The notes: generated by a model not told the origin, from the letters alone. A DNA stretch of 11,334 nt from an uncultured Alphaproteobacteria bacterium (GCA_913044255.1 CAJWOI010000054.1:1-11334); one strand, 5' to 3'; positions 1-7,378 are shown, counted from the first letter of the stretch. Made by a program: numbers and translations.

Positions 1-145
1 TTTGATTCGATTTGGCAAGTAAGAAGGCGATAGCGAAGTTTCTTCCCGACACGAAAATACTCACAACGGACTCTGCTCCACACCGGGCCACAAAGCCATA
101 AAGAATGGTGTCGCTGTTTTACTGCCTGCGATAGCTAGCTTCATC
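1..145. other. Upstream region of the glucan synthase; hidden N-terminal helix
   Basis: No complete gene is visible here. The synthase frame (frame 2) is open from just after a TAA at 20-22. From about 98 it reads I-K-N-G-V-A-V-L-L-P-A-I-A-S-F-I-L-W straight into the annotated protein, which looks like a membrane anchor. No ATG, GTG or TTG lies in this frame between the stop and the TTG at 146. An ATG at 105 is in another frame and meets a TAG at 132-134. I see no strong Shine-Dalgarno sequence or promoter. The reverse strand has short open frames running off the left edge, but none is recognisable. Confidence 0.5.
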
Positions 146-2698
146 TTGTGGTCCACATTCAATCCTCTAAATTTCTTTCCAAGTTGGAATGGCCCAATTG
201 GCGGGATTGCCTACAGCCCTTACGAACATCATGAAAGCCCTACCGACACGCTACCGCAGGCGTCCACAATTGCCCGTGACACCCGGCAGTTGGCTGGCAT
301 CACCAATCGGATCCGAACGTATAGTTTGCAAGGGCCTATGCTCGATCTTGCTGAACAAGCGGCTGATATGGGCATTCACGTGATGGCTGGTGCTTGGATT
401 GGGGTTGATCAGGAACACGACAGAGATGAACTTTCAGCTCTGATCGGACTCGCACAAGGGCAGGAAAATGTCACGCACGTACTGGTCGGGAATGAGGCAT
501 TACTCCGCAACTCGGTTACACCAGATACACTTCGAAGCCACATTAGTCTGGTGCGTGCTGCCACCAGAAAACCTGTGAGCACTGCGGAGCCCTGGCATAT
601 TTGGCTTAACCATCCAATGCTGGCTGCCACCACAGATTTTCTTGCGGTGCACATTTTGCCCTATTGGGAAGGTATTCCGGTCAACCAAGCGATCCCGTAC
701 ATCGATCACCGCTTAAAACAGCTGCGGGAAGCATATCCGGACAAACCGATTGTACTCACAGAAGTGGGGTGGCCCTCGGCGGGTAGGCGCATCAGAGATG
801 CAAAACCTTCACGTACCAATCAAGCGTATTTTATTCGGAATTTCCTTCCCTATGCCGAAGAAAACAATATCGACTATGTGTTACTCGAAGCTTATGACCA
901 ACCCTGGAAAACAGCCATAGAAGGTAGAGTGGGTGCACACTGGGGGATATTTGATTCTGGCCGGAACCCTAAATGGGGGTTGATTGGCCCCATGAGAGAG
1001 CGCACCAACTGGGCTTACTGGGCACTCTTTGCGCTTGTTATAGGCGGCACCATTCAGACAATTTATCTGCAGCATTCTCCAGGGATATCCATACAACGAG
1101 CTCTGTTGATTGGAATTTGCTTCCAAGGTTGCGTGGCAGCGATGTTGTGCCCATCAATGATGCTCGCGGACTATTATTTGAACCCACTTGGTTTAACAAT
1201 CTGGCTAATCCTCATAGTCAGCCAATGGATATTGTATGCGCTTCTCATTTCTGATCTCATCCAAGTTGCTAACGTTGCTTGGCGCAAACCACAGCGCCGG
1301 TTTCATAACACCGGTTTCTCGCCTCTGGCGGCTGCTCCGTTCGTCTCCATACATGTGCCATGCAGCGATGAACCACCCGAAATTGTAGTACGAACCCTCA
1401 CCTCCTTGTCTCGCCTTGAATATCCAAGTTTTGAAGTGATTGTGATAAGCAATAATTGCCAGCGGCCAAGTCGCTGGCGCCCAATTGAATCCGCCTGCGC
1501 GCATCTAGGGTCTCGGTTTCGTTTTATTCACCGTGATCATTGCCCGGGCTTTAAGGCTGGCGCACTAAATCTAGCTCACGAATTTACCAACAATAGAGCC
1601 GAGATAATCGCCGTAGTGGATAGCGACTATGTAGTGGAACCGGAGTGGTTACGCACACTTCTCCCTCTATTTGAAGACGAATCCATAGCGTTAGTACAGG
1701 CACCGCAAGACCATTTTTTGCCTCACCTCAACAACTTCAAACGAAAATGTTTTTGGGAATACGCCGGGTTTTTTCAGATAGGCATGGTGCAACGTAACGA
1801 AGCTGACGCCATTATACAGCATGGCACAATGACCCTAATTCGGAAAATGGCGCTCAAACGCGTCGGTGGCTGGGGTGAATGGTGTATCACAGAAGACGCC
1901 GAATTAGGGCTTCGCCTACTTGAGGCCGGCTGGCATTCAGCTTACGTACCCCATTCATTCGGCCAGGGACAACTGCCCAATGACTTTGGCGCATACAAAA
2001 GTCAACGTTTTCGATGGGTTTACGGCGCCATGCAAATTCTTAAGCGCCACGGTCTGGCCTTGCTTGGATTACGTCCTTGCCAACTAAGTCCAGCCCAACG
2101 TTACCATTTCATTGCTGGCTGGCTTCCCTGGCTCGCGGATGCAGTCGCCCTTCTCTTCACCATCAGCGCATTGGTTTGGACCGTTGTGATGACAACAATG
2201 CCTGCTCAGTTTCTGCCTCCACCGGCAGTATTCTTAGTACCAGTTCTATTCATCTTCCTAACAAGACAGGCGTGCAATTACGCACTTTACTCAATGCGAT
2301 TGAATTGCACCAAGGCAGACCGGTGTCGAGCAGCATTGGCAGGGTTAGCGCTCAGCCATACCGTAGCCCGCGCTGTCCTGAGCAGCTTAATAACAAGCAG
2401 TACACCTTTCCGAAGAACCCCGAAGGATGTGTCTAATATCGGCCTGCGCGAGGCATTTAAAATGGTCGCAACAGAATTCGCCCTACTCCTCTTAATTGTG
2501 TTCGTATCCGTAGGTTATTTCTTGCGCTGCGGTATAACCGAGTCTTCCAACGGTTTGTGGTTGTTAATTTTAACAATACAGGCGATCCCTTATATGGCAG
2601 CATTATGGATGACGGTGAACAACGCCACTGAAAAATGGACCACCGCCCAAGGCCATATCGACAAAGGTTTTGCAGAGACAGACGTGCACACGTATTAG
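146..2698 (+). CDS. Fused GH17-like / family 2 glycosyltransferase, putative membrane beta-glucan synthase
   Basis: This is probably an inner-membrane enzyme that polymerises glucose from UDP-glucose into a beta-glucan and remodels it in the periplasm. Residues 15-285 resemble glycoside hydrolase family 17: V-G-N-E has the likely acid/base Glu117, and T-E-V-G-W-P-S has the likely nucleophile Glu206. Three helices follow (about 289-308, 319-340, 348-372). A processive GT2 domain then spans about 398-640, with D492-S-D494, T582-E-D584 and Q620-R-F-R-W624. Four or five more helices run from 655 to 822. The same two domain types occur in NdvB/NdvC-type cyclic or linear beta-1,3(1,6)-glucan synthases. 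Linkage and cyclisation cannot be read from the sequence. The start is doubtful: TTG at 146 cuts off an apparent first helix encoded from about 98. With that helix, GH17 would be periplasmic and GT2 cytoplasmic; without it the topology is awkward. mtnA follows 48 bp downstream on the same strand. Confidence 0.88.
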   Translation: MWSTFNPLNFFPSWNGPIGGIAYSPYEHHESPTDTLPQASTIARDTRQLAGITNRIRTYSLQGPMLDLAEQAADMGIHVMAGAWIGVDQEHDRDELSALIGLAQGQENVTHVLVGNEALLRNSVTPDTLRSHISLVRAATRKPVSTAEPWHIWLNHPMLAATTDFLAVHILPYWEGIPVNQAIPYIDHRLKQLREAYPDKPIVLTEVGWPSAGRRIRDAKPSRTNQAYFIRNFLPYAEENNIDYVLLEAYDQPWKTAIEGRVGAHWGIFDSGRNPKWGLIGPMRERTNWAYWALFALVIGGTIQTIYLQHSPGISIQRALLIGICFQGCVAAMLCPSMMLADYYLNPLGLTIWLILIVSQWILYALLISDLIQVANVAWRKPQRRFHNTGFSPLAAAPFVSIHVPCSDEPPEIVVRTLTSLSRLEYPSFEVIVISNNCQRPSRWRPIESACAHLGSRFRFIHRDHCPGFKAGALNLAHEFTNNRAEIIAVVDSDYVVEPEWLRTLLPLFEDESIALVQAPQDHFLPHLNNFKRKCFWEYAGFFQIGMVQRNEADAIIQHGTMTLIRKMALKRVGGWGEWCITEDAELGLRLLEAGWHSAYVPHSFGQGQLPNDFGAYKSQRFRWVYGAMQILKRHGLALLGLRPCQLSPAQRYHFIAGWLPWLADAVALLFTISALVWTVVMTTMPAQFLPPPAVFLVPVLFIFLTRQACNYALYSMRLNCTKADRCRAALAGLALSHTVARAVLSSLITSSTPFRRTPKDVSNIGLREAFKMVATEFALLLLIVFVSVGYFLRCGITESSNGLWLLILTIQAIPYMAALWMTVNNATEKWTTAQGHIDKGFAETDVHTY

Positions 2699-2746
2699 TT
2701 AAAAATCGACAACGGCCAGCACTAGCTCGCCAAAGAAAGCCGCCGC

Positions 2747-3877
2747 ATGAAAGTGAATGGCACGCAGTATCGCACTATTTGGGTCGGGGACGATGGGTGG
2801 CGCGTCAACGTCATCGACCAAACCCAATTGCCACACAACTTCAAGATCAACACACTAGAAACAGCAAACGACGCAGCAAGAGCCATCAGCACTATGATGG
2901 TGCGCGGCGCTCCGCTAATTGGCGCCACTGCGGCATACGGGATCTGTCTTGGCATGCGCGAAGACGCATCGAATGGCGGTTTGGATCGAGTATGCGAGCT
3001 GCTTGAACACACTCGGCCAACTGCGATAAATCTACCATGGGCGATTCATGAAATGCGACGCGTCCTACGCAATATCGAAGGAGAATGTCGTGTCAACACT
3101 GCATACACCCATGCGTCCAATATGTGTGCTGCAGACATCGAAACAAACCAGGCCATTGGACGACATGGGTTTGAGCTTCTTGTAAAACTTTCGGACCGCA
3201 AACCGACGGGAAAACCAATCAACATTCTCACTCACTGCAATGCTGGTTGGCTTGCTACCGTCGACTGGGGCACCGCAACGGCTCCCATATACATGGCCCA
3301 CAACGCTGGTTTGTTAATTCATGTTTGGGTTGATGAAACGCGGCCACGGAACCAAGGTGCAGCTTTGACAGCGTTTGAACTAAGCCAACACGGCGTCCCC
3401 CACACCGTCATTGCCGACAATGCAGGTGGTCATCTCATGCAAAAAGGAGAGGTAGATTTATGTATTGTTGGCACCGACCGAACAACTGCCAAAGGAGATG
3501 TGGCGAACAAAGTCGGGACTTACTTAAAGGCTCTAGCAGCAACGGATAACGACATACCGTTCTATGTTGCATTACCGTCATCTACCATCGATTGGTCGAT
3601 AAGTGATGGTTTAAATGAAATACCCATTGAGCAGCGCGCTACCCGTGAAGTGACGCATATTACCGGCCGAAACGTGGATGGGTCGTTGGCCACGGTCCAA
3701 CTCACACCTGACGGCACCAACGCCGCCAATTACGCCTTTGACGTCACGCCGGCCCGATTAATTAGCGGCCTAATAACTGAACGTGGCGTCTCCGAGGCTT
3801 CTGCGTCGGGATTACAGGCGCTCTTCCCAGAGTATGCCCCGACAACAAAAGCCAGGGGACATAAATTAAGCAGTTAG
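2747..3877 (+). CDS. mtnA: S-methyl-5-thioribose-1-phosphate isomerase
   Basis: MtnA converts 5-methylthioribose-1-phosphate to 5-methylthioribulose-1-phosphate in the cytoplasmic salvage of methylthioadenosine, the by-product of polyamine and SAM metabolism. The 376-residue length is normal for the family. It shows M-V-R-G-A-P-L-I-G (51-59), the T-H-C-N-A-G-W-L-A-T motif with catalytic Cys164, V-D-E-T-R-P-R-N-Q-G-A (195-205), and G-T-D-R with catalytic Asp244 followed by K-G-D-V-A-N-K. These mark a true MtnA rather than a regulatory eIF2B subunit homologue. The ATG at 2747 has only a weak purine-rich leader (AAAGAAAG). It lies 48 bp after the glucan synthase, so co-transcription is possible. 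No mtnP, mtnK, mtnB, mtnC, mtnD or RuBisCO-like gene is in the window, so which downstream branch is used is unknown. Some MtnA enzymes also act on 5-deoxyribose-1-phosphate. Confidence 0.95.
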   Translation: MKVNGTQYRTIWVGDDGWRVNVIDQTQLPHNFKINTLETANDAARAISTMMVRGAPLIGATAAYGICLGMREDASNGGLDRVCELLEHTRPTAINLPWAIHEMRRVLRNIEGECRVNTAYTHASNMCAADIETNQAIGRHGFELLVKLSDRKPTGKPINILTHCNAGWLATVDWGTATAPIYMAHNAGLLIHVWVDETRPRNQGAALTAFELSQHGVPHTVIADNAGGHLMQKGEVDLCIVGTDRTTAKGDVANKVGTYLKALAATDNDIPFYVALPSSTIDWSISDGLNEIPIEQRATREVTHITGRNVDGSLATVQLTPDGTNAANYAFDVTPARLISGLITERGVSEASASGLQALFPEYAPTTKARGHKLSS

Positions 3878-3903
3878 TTTTGTAACAAAAAAACGCCAAT
3901 TCC

Positions 3904-4395
3904 CTATTCTACATCTCGAAAGCCACTCTCCTGCTCTATGGAGCGAATATCGACAGACCTCGGAAAAGGTTCTGGGGTCATCTCACCCGGTTGCCTGAGG
4001 CGGCCTATCTCAGCAAAAAATTTATCCAACCCGGGCGGAGCAATTACCCACAACATAACTAGCTCGGTACTAGATTTATTTATGATTTCATGGCGAACGC
4101 CAGGACCCAAAAAACAAGTGGTTCCTGCACGTAGCGGGTATTCCTGATCGGCAACTACGACCGTACCTTTACCCTGAAAGCATATCTGCAATTCAATCTG
4201 ATCGGCATGCGAATGAGCGCGAACACGACTGCCTGCCGTTATCGTCTGAAAACCAGACGAAAGAACATCACAACCGGTGTTTTCTTGTGTTAATTTGATT
4301 GCGCTGAAACCATTTGCCGGTACCGGTTGCCAGTAAGATGGCCCCTCCTCTGGCTGCACGACGACAGACCGACCCCTCGCGGACTCAATATCCAT
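3904..4395 (-). CDS. Single-domain cupin protein
   Basis: This 163-residue protein has one cupin barrel with a complete metal site. Motif 1 fits G(X)5HXH(X)4E(X)6G exactly: Gly55, His61, His63, Glu68, Gly75. Motif 2 runs from Gly91 through Pro98-Gly99 to His102 and Asn106. A bound divalent metal is therefore likely. It has no signal peptide or helix-turn-helix, so it is probably a cytoplasmic enzyme or small-molecule binder, not a regulator. The ATG at 4395 follows GGGGGATTGGAGAT, which contains Shine-Dalgarno-like sequence. It is the second gene of a likely two-gene unit, 54 bp after the SDR gene, and it converges with mtnA with only 26 bp between the stop codons. The substrate is unknown. 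One possibility, inferred only from proximity to mtnA, is a methylthioxylulose-5-phosphate methylsulfurylase-type cupin. Confidence 0.85.
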   Translation of the reverse strand: MDIESARGRSVVVQPEEGPSYWQPVPANGFSAIKLTQENTGCDVLSSGFQTITAGSRVRAHSHADQIELQICFQGKGTVVVADQEYPLRAGTTCFLGPGVRHEIINKSSTELVMLWVIAPPGLDKFFAEIGRLRQPGEMTPEPFPRSVDIRSIEQESGFRDVE

Positions 4396-4449
4396 ATCTC
4401 CAATCCCCCGTTGCCTTACAACTCATGCAATAAATGGTCACAGCATCCT

Positions 4450-5298
4450 TTATTCATCCGTGGTTGGCCACACTCCAGCCTGCCCTGCCCCCGGCCAAGC
4501 AGCTGGCCCACCAGCAGCATCTGCGGCCAAGTCCGCTGGCAATTTCGGATCCCAGTACCGTCCGATAAATCGGCGCCCGTTCACACCGTCAGAATGGCGC
4601 GACAAAAGCCATTCCAGCGGTGCCTTCATCACAGCAGGTTTAATCATGGTACTGCGAGGGAAGGGCAGTTTTTGGCCAAGCATTGACGTATCCGTGGGGC
4701 CGCCTGGCGTTAAAACATTGACGGTCACCCCGGTCCCATTGAGCTCTTGCGCCCAGATGGCAGTCGCTGCCTCAAGCGCCGCCTTGGACGGGCCATACGG
4801 ACAGAAACCGGCCTTATGCATGGTGTCCATGCTGGTGGTCACATTTATGATACGCCCCCAACCAGACCCGATAAGATGGGGCAATACTGCCTTGGCCATC
4901 AGAAAGGGGGCTTTGGTGTTTATGGCAAAAAAATGATCCCAGTGTTCGGCGCTGACCTCATCAAAACGCACTGGCTCAACCATGTGAGAATCTCTTATTA
5001 CGACCATCCCAATACCGGCTGCGTTTACTAGTGCACTAATCTCCCCGAACTCTTCCGCCGCGTGCTTCACGGCCTCCACGCAATCTTCTTCGCGAGCAAC
5101 ATCAGTCGGGTAGGCCAATACGCAATTTCGTCGATTTGGCTCCACCACCTCAGCACAGACCCGATCTAGGCCCTCCCTGTCACGATCAAGCAAAGCAACT
5201 CGATACCCGGCATCAAGTGCAGCCAACACAAGCATACGGCCGATACCGCCTGCTGCACCGGTGACGACGGCAGTCTTTCTGGCTCCATCAGCACTCAT
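4450..5298 (-). CDS. SDR-family NAD(P)-dependent oxidoreductase
   Basis: A classical short-chain dehydrogenase/reductase of 282 residues that should oxidise or reduce a hydroxyl/carbonyl group with NAD(H) or NADP(H). It has T-G-A-A-G-G-I-G at 13-20, an acidic Asp38 at the end of the second strand (favouring NAD), N-A-A-G at 92-95, Asn127, catalytic Ser156, and Y168-G-P-S-K172. All four members of the Asn-Ser-Tyr-Lys set are present. The Gly/Ala/Pro-rich C-terminal tail is longer than in the minimal family. I prefer the ATG at 5298; an in-frame GTG at 5310 would add four residues. GGGTG just upstream of 5298 is a weak ribosome site. It is transcribed towards the cupin gene. The substrate cannot be deduced; sugar, polyol, hydroxyacid or degradation-pathway intermediates are all possible. 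Confidence 0.88.
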   Translation of the reverse strand: MSADGARKTAVVTGAAGGIGRMLVLAALDAGYRVALLDRDREGLDRVCAEVVEPNRRNCVLAYPTDVAREEDCVEAVKHAAEEFGEISALVNAAGIGMVVIRDSHMVEPVRFDEVSAEHWDHFFAINTKAPFLMAKAVLPHLIGSGWGRIINVTTSMDTMHKAGFCPYGPSKAALEAATAIWAQELNGTGVTVNVLTPGGPTDTSMLGQKLPFPRSTMIKPAVMKAPLEWLLSRHSDGVNGRRFIGRYWDPKLPADLAADAAGGPAAWPGAGQAGVWPTTDE

Positions 5299-5647
5299 AT
5301 GAACACCCACTCTTAGTATCAGGCTTCATAGTCATCCCACTTATTTTAACCTGTCCAAAAATATCGAACGCCGACCACGTCTACAAATCAAGTAGTGCTG
5401 CAGTATATCACGCCGCTGGTTTTCCTACTTCCTCCAAGAAGCAAATAATATAACCTATAAAATCTTCGAAGATTCAATACGCAACTGGCAGCAATCTGTT
5501 TTACTATTGCAAGAAAATAAAATCCTCACTCCGGATGCGTCCTCTAATACGTTGCGAAGACGTCATATCGTCAGGGCCAACGCAGTCCGCCAACTTGGTG
5601 ACTAACAACAACTGTGACCGCAAAAGCAGCACGAAGGACACGATAGA
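5299..5647. other. Gene-free divergent intergenic region
   Basis: About 350 bp separate the divergent SDR and pterin dehydratase genes. I see no convincing coding frame. Several stretches are AT-rich, notably 5341-5360 and 5445-5475, and a perfect 14-bp palindrome lies at 5461-5474. Both transcription units presumably start here, but I cannot place -35/-10 boxes with confidence. A good ribosome-binding site, GAAGGA at 5633-5638, serves the ATG at 5648. Confidence 0.6.
5461..5474. promoter_or_regulatory. Perfect 14-bp palindrome, possible operator
   Basis: AATCTTCGAAGATT is identical to its own reverse complement. It lies in AT-rich DNA within the divergent region, about 160 bp from the SDR start and 175 bp from the dehydratase start. 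It has no loop, so a dimeric regulator site is more likely than an RNA hairpin. No regulator gene is in the window to pair with it, so function is inference. Confidence 0.3.
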
Positions 5648-5938
5648 ATGGTCGAGAAATTGAGCGAACCGTTGCTTGAAGAGCTTTTGGCAACTTTGGA
5701 TGGGTGGACCAAAGTAAAGGGCCGTGAGGCAATATATAAACAATTTGTATTCACCGATTTTAACAGCGCGTTTGGCTGGATGGCTCGGATAGCCTTGGCA
5801 GCCGAAAAAATGGATCATCACCCAGAATGGTTCAATATTTATAATCGAGTTGATGTGACACTAGCGACACACGACGTCAAAGGCCTAAGTGAACGCGACA
5901 TCAAATTGGCCAAGGTAATGGACGAAGCTAAAGGTTAG
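5648..5938 (+). CDS. phhB: Pterin-4a-carbinolamine dehydratase
   Basis: This small cytoplasmic enzyme dehydrates 4a-hydroxytetrahydropterin, recycling the cofactor used by aromatic amino acid hydroxylases. The 96-residue length fits the family. The signature E-K-M-D-H57-H58-P-E-W61, followed by Y-N-R-V-D-V-T-L-A-T-H75-D, contains the conserved active-site histidines. The ATG at 5648 has GAAGGA nine bases upstream, and an in-frame TGA at 5615 rules out a long extension. No phenylalanine hydroxylase gene is in the window, and many bacteria carry this family without one, so a role in another pterin process, for example molybdopterin-related as proposed for some homologues, remains open. The next gene starts 7 bp after its stop, so the two are probably co-transcribed. 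Confidence 0.93.
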   Translation: MVEKLSEPLLEELLATLDGWTKVKGREAIYKQFVFTDFNSAFGWMARIALAAEKMDHHPEWFNIYNRVDVTLATHDVKGLSERDIKLAKVMDEAKG

Positions 5939-5945
5939 AACACCT

Positions 5946-6431
5946 ATGTTAAATCAAATTCGGACCATGCCATGGGGCGCCTTGATCGTAGGAGCAGCAG
6001 GGCTAATCGTGTTTTTCTCGTTCGCTCTAGCAATAGCAGTTGGCTCTCCCACTGTAGCTGTTAATGCTTATCTGCAACTGATTCATTTCAGCGCTTTGGT
6101 GTTAAGTTTTGTTGGCGCCATTCACTGGGGCTTAGCGATCAACGCTCAGGAACGCGGTATTTCTGTGCCAACATGGTGGTACCTGGCCAGCGCGCTCCCC
6201 ATGACCCTTGGGTGGTTGACGCTCGTTCTAGTGAGCCCGACTGCTAAGATTCTTCTCCTCTCATTCGGTTTCCTCATCGCCTTCATGTTGGATGTTTCAG
6301 CGACTGCACGTCACCTCGTTCCCTTGTGGCATAAAAACTTCCGCAAATTCATGACCATCAGTGTGTTAATAGCTTTAGCCATCGCTTTTTGGGCGGTCCG
6401 AATGTCCATAGCGGACAATACCTCGCCGTAA
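5946..6431 (+). CDS. DUF3429-type inner-membrane protein
   Basis: A 161-residue membrane protein of unknown function. It has five predicted helices at about 12-33, 42-63, 77-96, 100-117 and 136-152. The second carries the distinctive L-S-F-V-G-A-I-H-W-G-L, and a D-V-S-A-T-A-R segment at the end of the fourth is followed by W-H-K-N-F-R-K. This pattern matches DUF3429 proteins as I know them. There is no cleavable signal peptide and no obvious catalytic residues. It lies 7 bp after the pterin dehydratase gene; an AGGTT at the end of that gene may serve as its ribosome site. It converges with the EamA transporter, 23 bp between stops. Confidence 0.75.
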   Translation: MLNQIRTMPWGALIVGAAGLIVFFSFALAIAVGSPTVAVNAYLQLIHFSALVLSFVGAIHWGLAINAQERGISVPTWWYLASALPMTLGWLTLVLVSPTAKILLLSFGFLIAFMLDVSATARHLVPLWHKNFRKFMTISVLIALAIAFWAVRMSIADNTSP

Positions 6432-6436
6432 GTGAT

Positions 6437-6457
6437 TGAGCGCAACTAGTTTGCTCA
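6437..6457. terminator. Weak hairpin between convergent genes
   Basis: TGAGCG pairs with TGCTCA (one G-U pair) around a nine-base loop, just after the DUF3429 stop and overlapping the stop codon of the EamA gene. It has no T-run on either strand, so it is at most a weak bidirectional terminator or mRNA 3'-end stabiliser. Confidence 0.25.
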
Positions 6458-7366
6458 CGGATCAATACTCGCTGCTTTTACGGGAGACACGGGGTAGCCC
6501 TGACGAGCCTCGCGGTGAGTAATATAGACTGAGCTTGATACAATCACCGCCGCACCCACCCATGTCCACATGTCAGGCTTTTCGCCGAAGGCTAGGAAGG
6601 CGAGAAGCGCGACAAACGGCAGGCGCATAAATTCAAATGGAACCACTGCCGTCGCGTCAGCAAGAGCAAAGCTCCTCACCATTGACTGATGTCCTACCGT
6701 TGCAATTATTCCCAGCCCAATTAACCAAACCCACTGAATACCAATAGGTGTTTGCCAGAATGAAGCCGCTGGGACAAATGACAGGGGCAAAACTAGAAAT
6801 ACTAGCCAAAATACTATTGCATTTGGATGATCTTTCCCGGTTAGATATTTGACCATCACCTGATTGAATGCCATCAACAAGGCCGCAGTCAAAATCAAAA
6901 AGCTACCGAAAGAAAATTCGTCCACGCCGGGTCGCAACACAATCAATGTACCGATAAATCCAATAATAGTTGCGGTCCACCGGCGGCGGCGCATGACCTC
7001 GCCGAGAAATATCACAGCCGCAATTGAAGAAAACAAAGGCGTAGTAAAACTGAGGGCGACAGCCTCCGCCAAAGGCATTAGTTTAATACCGTAAAACCAA
7101 CAACTCATTCCAATGACGGCTGCAAAACCACGAATTACATGGAGTGTCGGCTTTTCAGTGCGAAGAGAGGAAAAACCAGACCGCAACAAGAACGGCGCCA
7201 TTGCAATTAGGCCAAATAGGCACCGAAAAAATACGACCACAATAGGTTCCAACACACCACCGAGGTGTCGGACAATCCCATTCATCATTGAAAAACACAA
7301 ACAAGCCAATAACATCCAGCAAGCGACGTGAATCATGACAGACGAAGACGCCACACGTAGTTGCAC
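6455..7366 (-). CDS. EamA-domain transporter of the drug/metabolite transporter superfamily
   Basis: A 303-residue inner-membrane carrier with about ten helices in two EamA repeats, the usual size for the DMT superfamily. The first repeat ends with T-T-P-L-F-S-S-I-A-A-V-I-F-L-G-E (108-123) and L-I-V-L-R-P-G (141-147). The second ends with F-M-R-L-P-F-V-A-L-L-A-F-L-A-F-G-E (246-262). Such proteins export amino acids or other metabolites, or import vitamins and nucleotides; the substrate cannot be told from sequence. The open frame reaches 7552, but that would overlap the oppositely oriented acetoacetyl-CoA synthetase start and add a non-family extension. I favour GTG at 7366, with GGAG eight bases upstream. 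ATG at 7336 (293 residues) also fits the family but lacks a ribosome site. Confidence 0.87.
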   Translation of the reverse strand: MQLRVASSSVMIHVACWMLLACLCFSMMNGIVRHLGGVLEPIVVVFFRCLFGLIAMAPFLLRSGFSSLRTEKPTLHVIRGFAAVIGMSCWFYGIKLMPLAEAVALSFTTPLFSSIAAVIFLGEVMRRRRWTATIIGFIGTLIVLRPGVDEFSFGSFLILTAALLMAFNQVMVKYLTGKDHPNAIVFWLVFLVLPLSFVPAASFWQTPIGIQWVWLIGLGIIATVGHQSMVRSFALADATAVVPFEFMRLPFVALLAFLAFGEKPDMWTWVGAAVIVSSSVYITHREARQGYPVSPVKAASIDP

Positions 7367-7374
7367 CACACCAA

Positions 7375-7378
7375 CTCC
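7375..7378 (-). promoter_or_regulatory. Ribosome-binding site supporting the GTG start at 7366
   Basis: On the minus strand GGAG occurs at 7378-7375, eight bases before GTG 7366 and five before an adjacent in-frame GTG at 7369. The downstream ATG at 7336 has no purine-rich leader. Confidence 0.45.

Noticed and set aside
1..104. Possible upstream gene in frame 3 (open from 6 to 98)
   Set aside because: It is bounded by stops at 3-5 and 99-101 with only a TTG start and no ribosome site; about 30 codons with no recognisable family.
2635..3006. Arginine-rich plus-strand frame bridging the synthase end and mtnA start
   Set aside because: It overlaps two well-supported genes in another frame, and its Arg/His/Gln-rich content is typical of out-of-frame translation.
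3878..3903. Run of seven A's (3887-3893) as a terminator for the cupin gene
   Set aside because: Read on the minus strand it is a T-run, but I find no stable stem before it, and the TTTTGTAACAAAA symmetry leaves no room for a loop.
4460..4936. 158-residue plus-strand open frame opposite the SDR gene
   Set aside because: It is fully antisense to a clear SDR with intact motifs, and its translation shows no recognisable family.
5299..5647. tRNA, small RNA or riboswitch in the long intergenic region
   Set aside because: I saw no cloverleaf, no known riboswitch core and no strong hairpin; only the loopless palindrome stands out.
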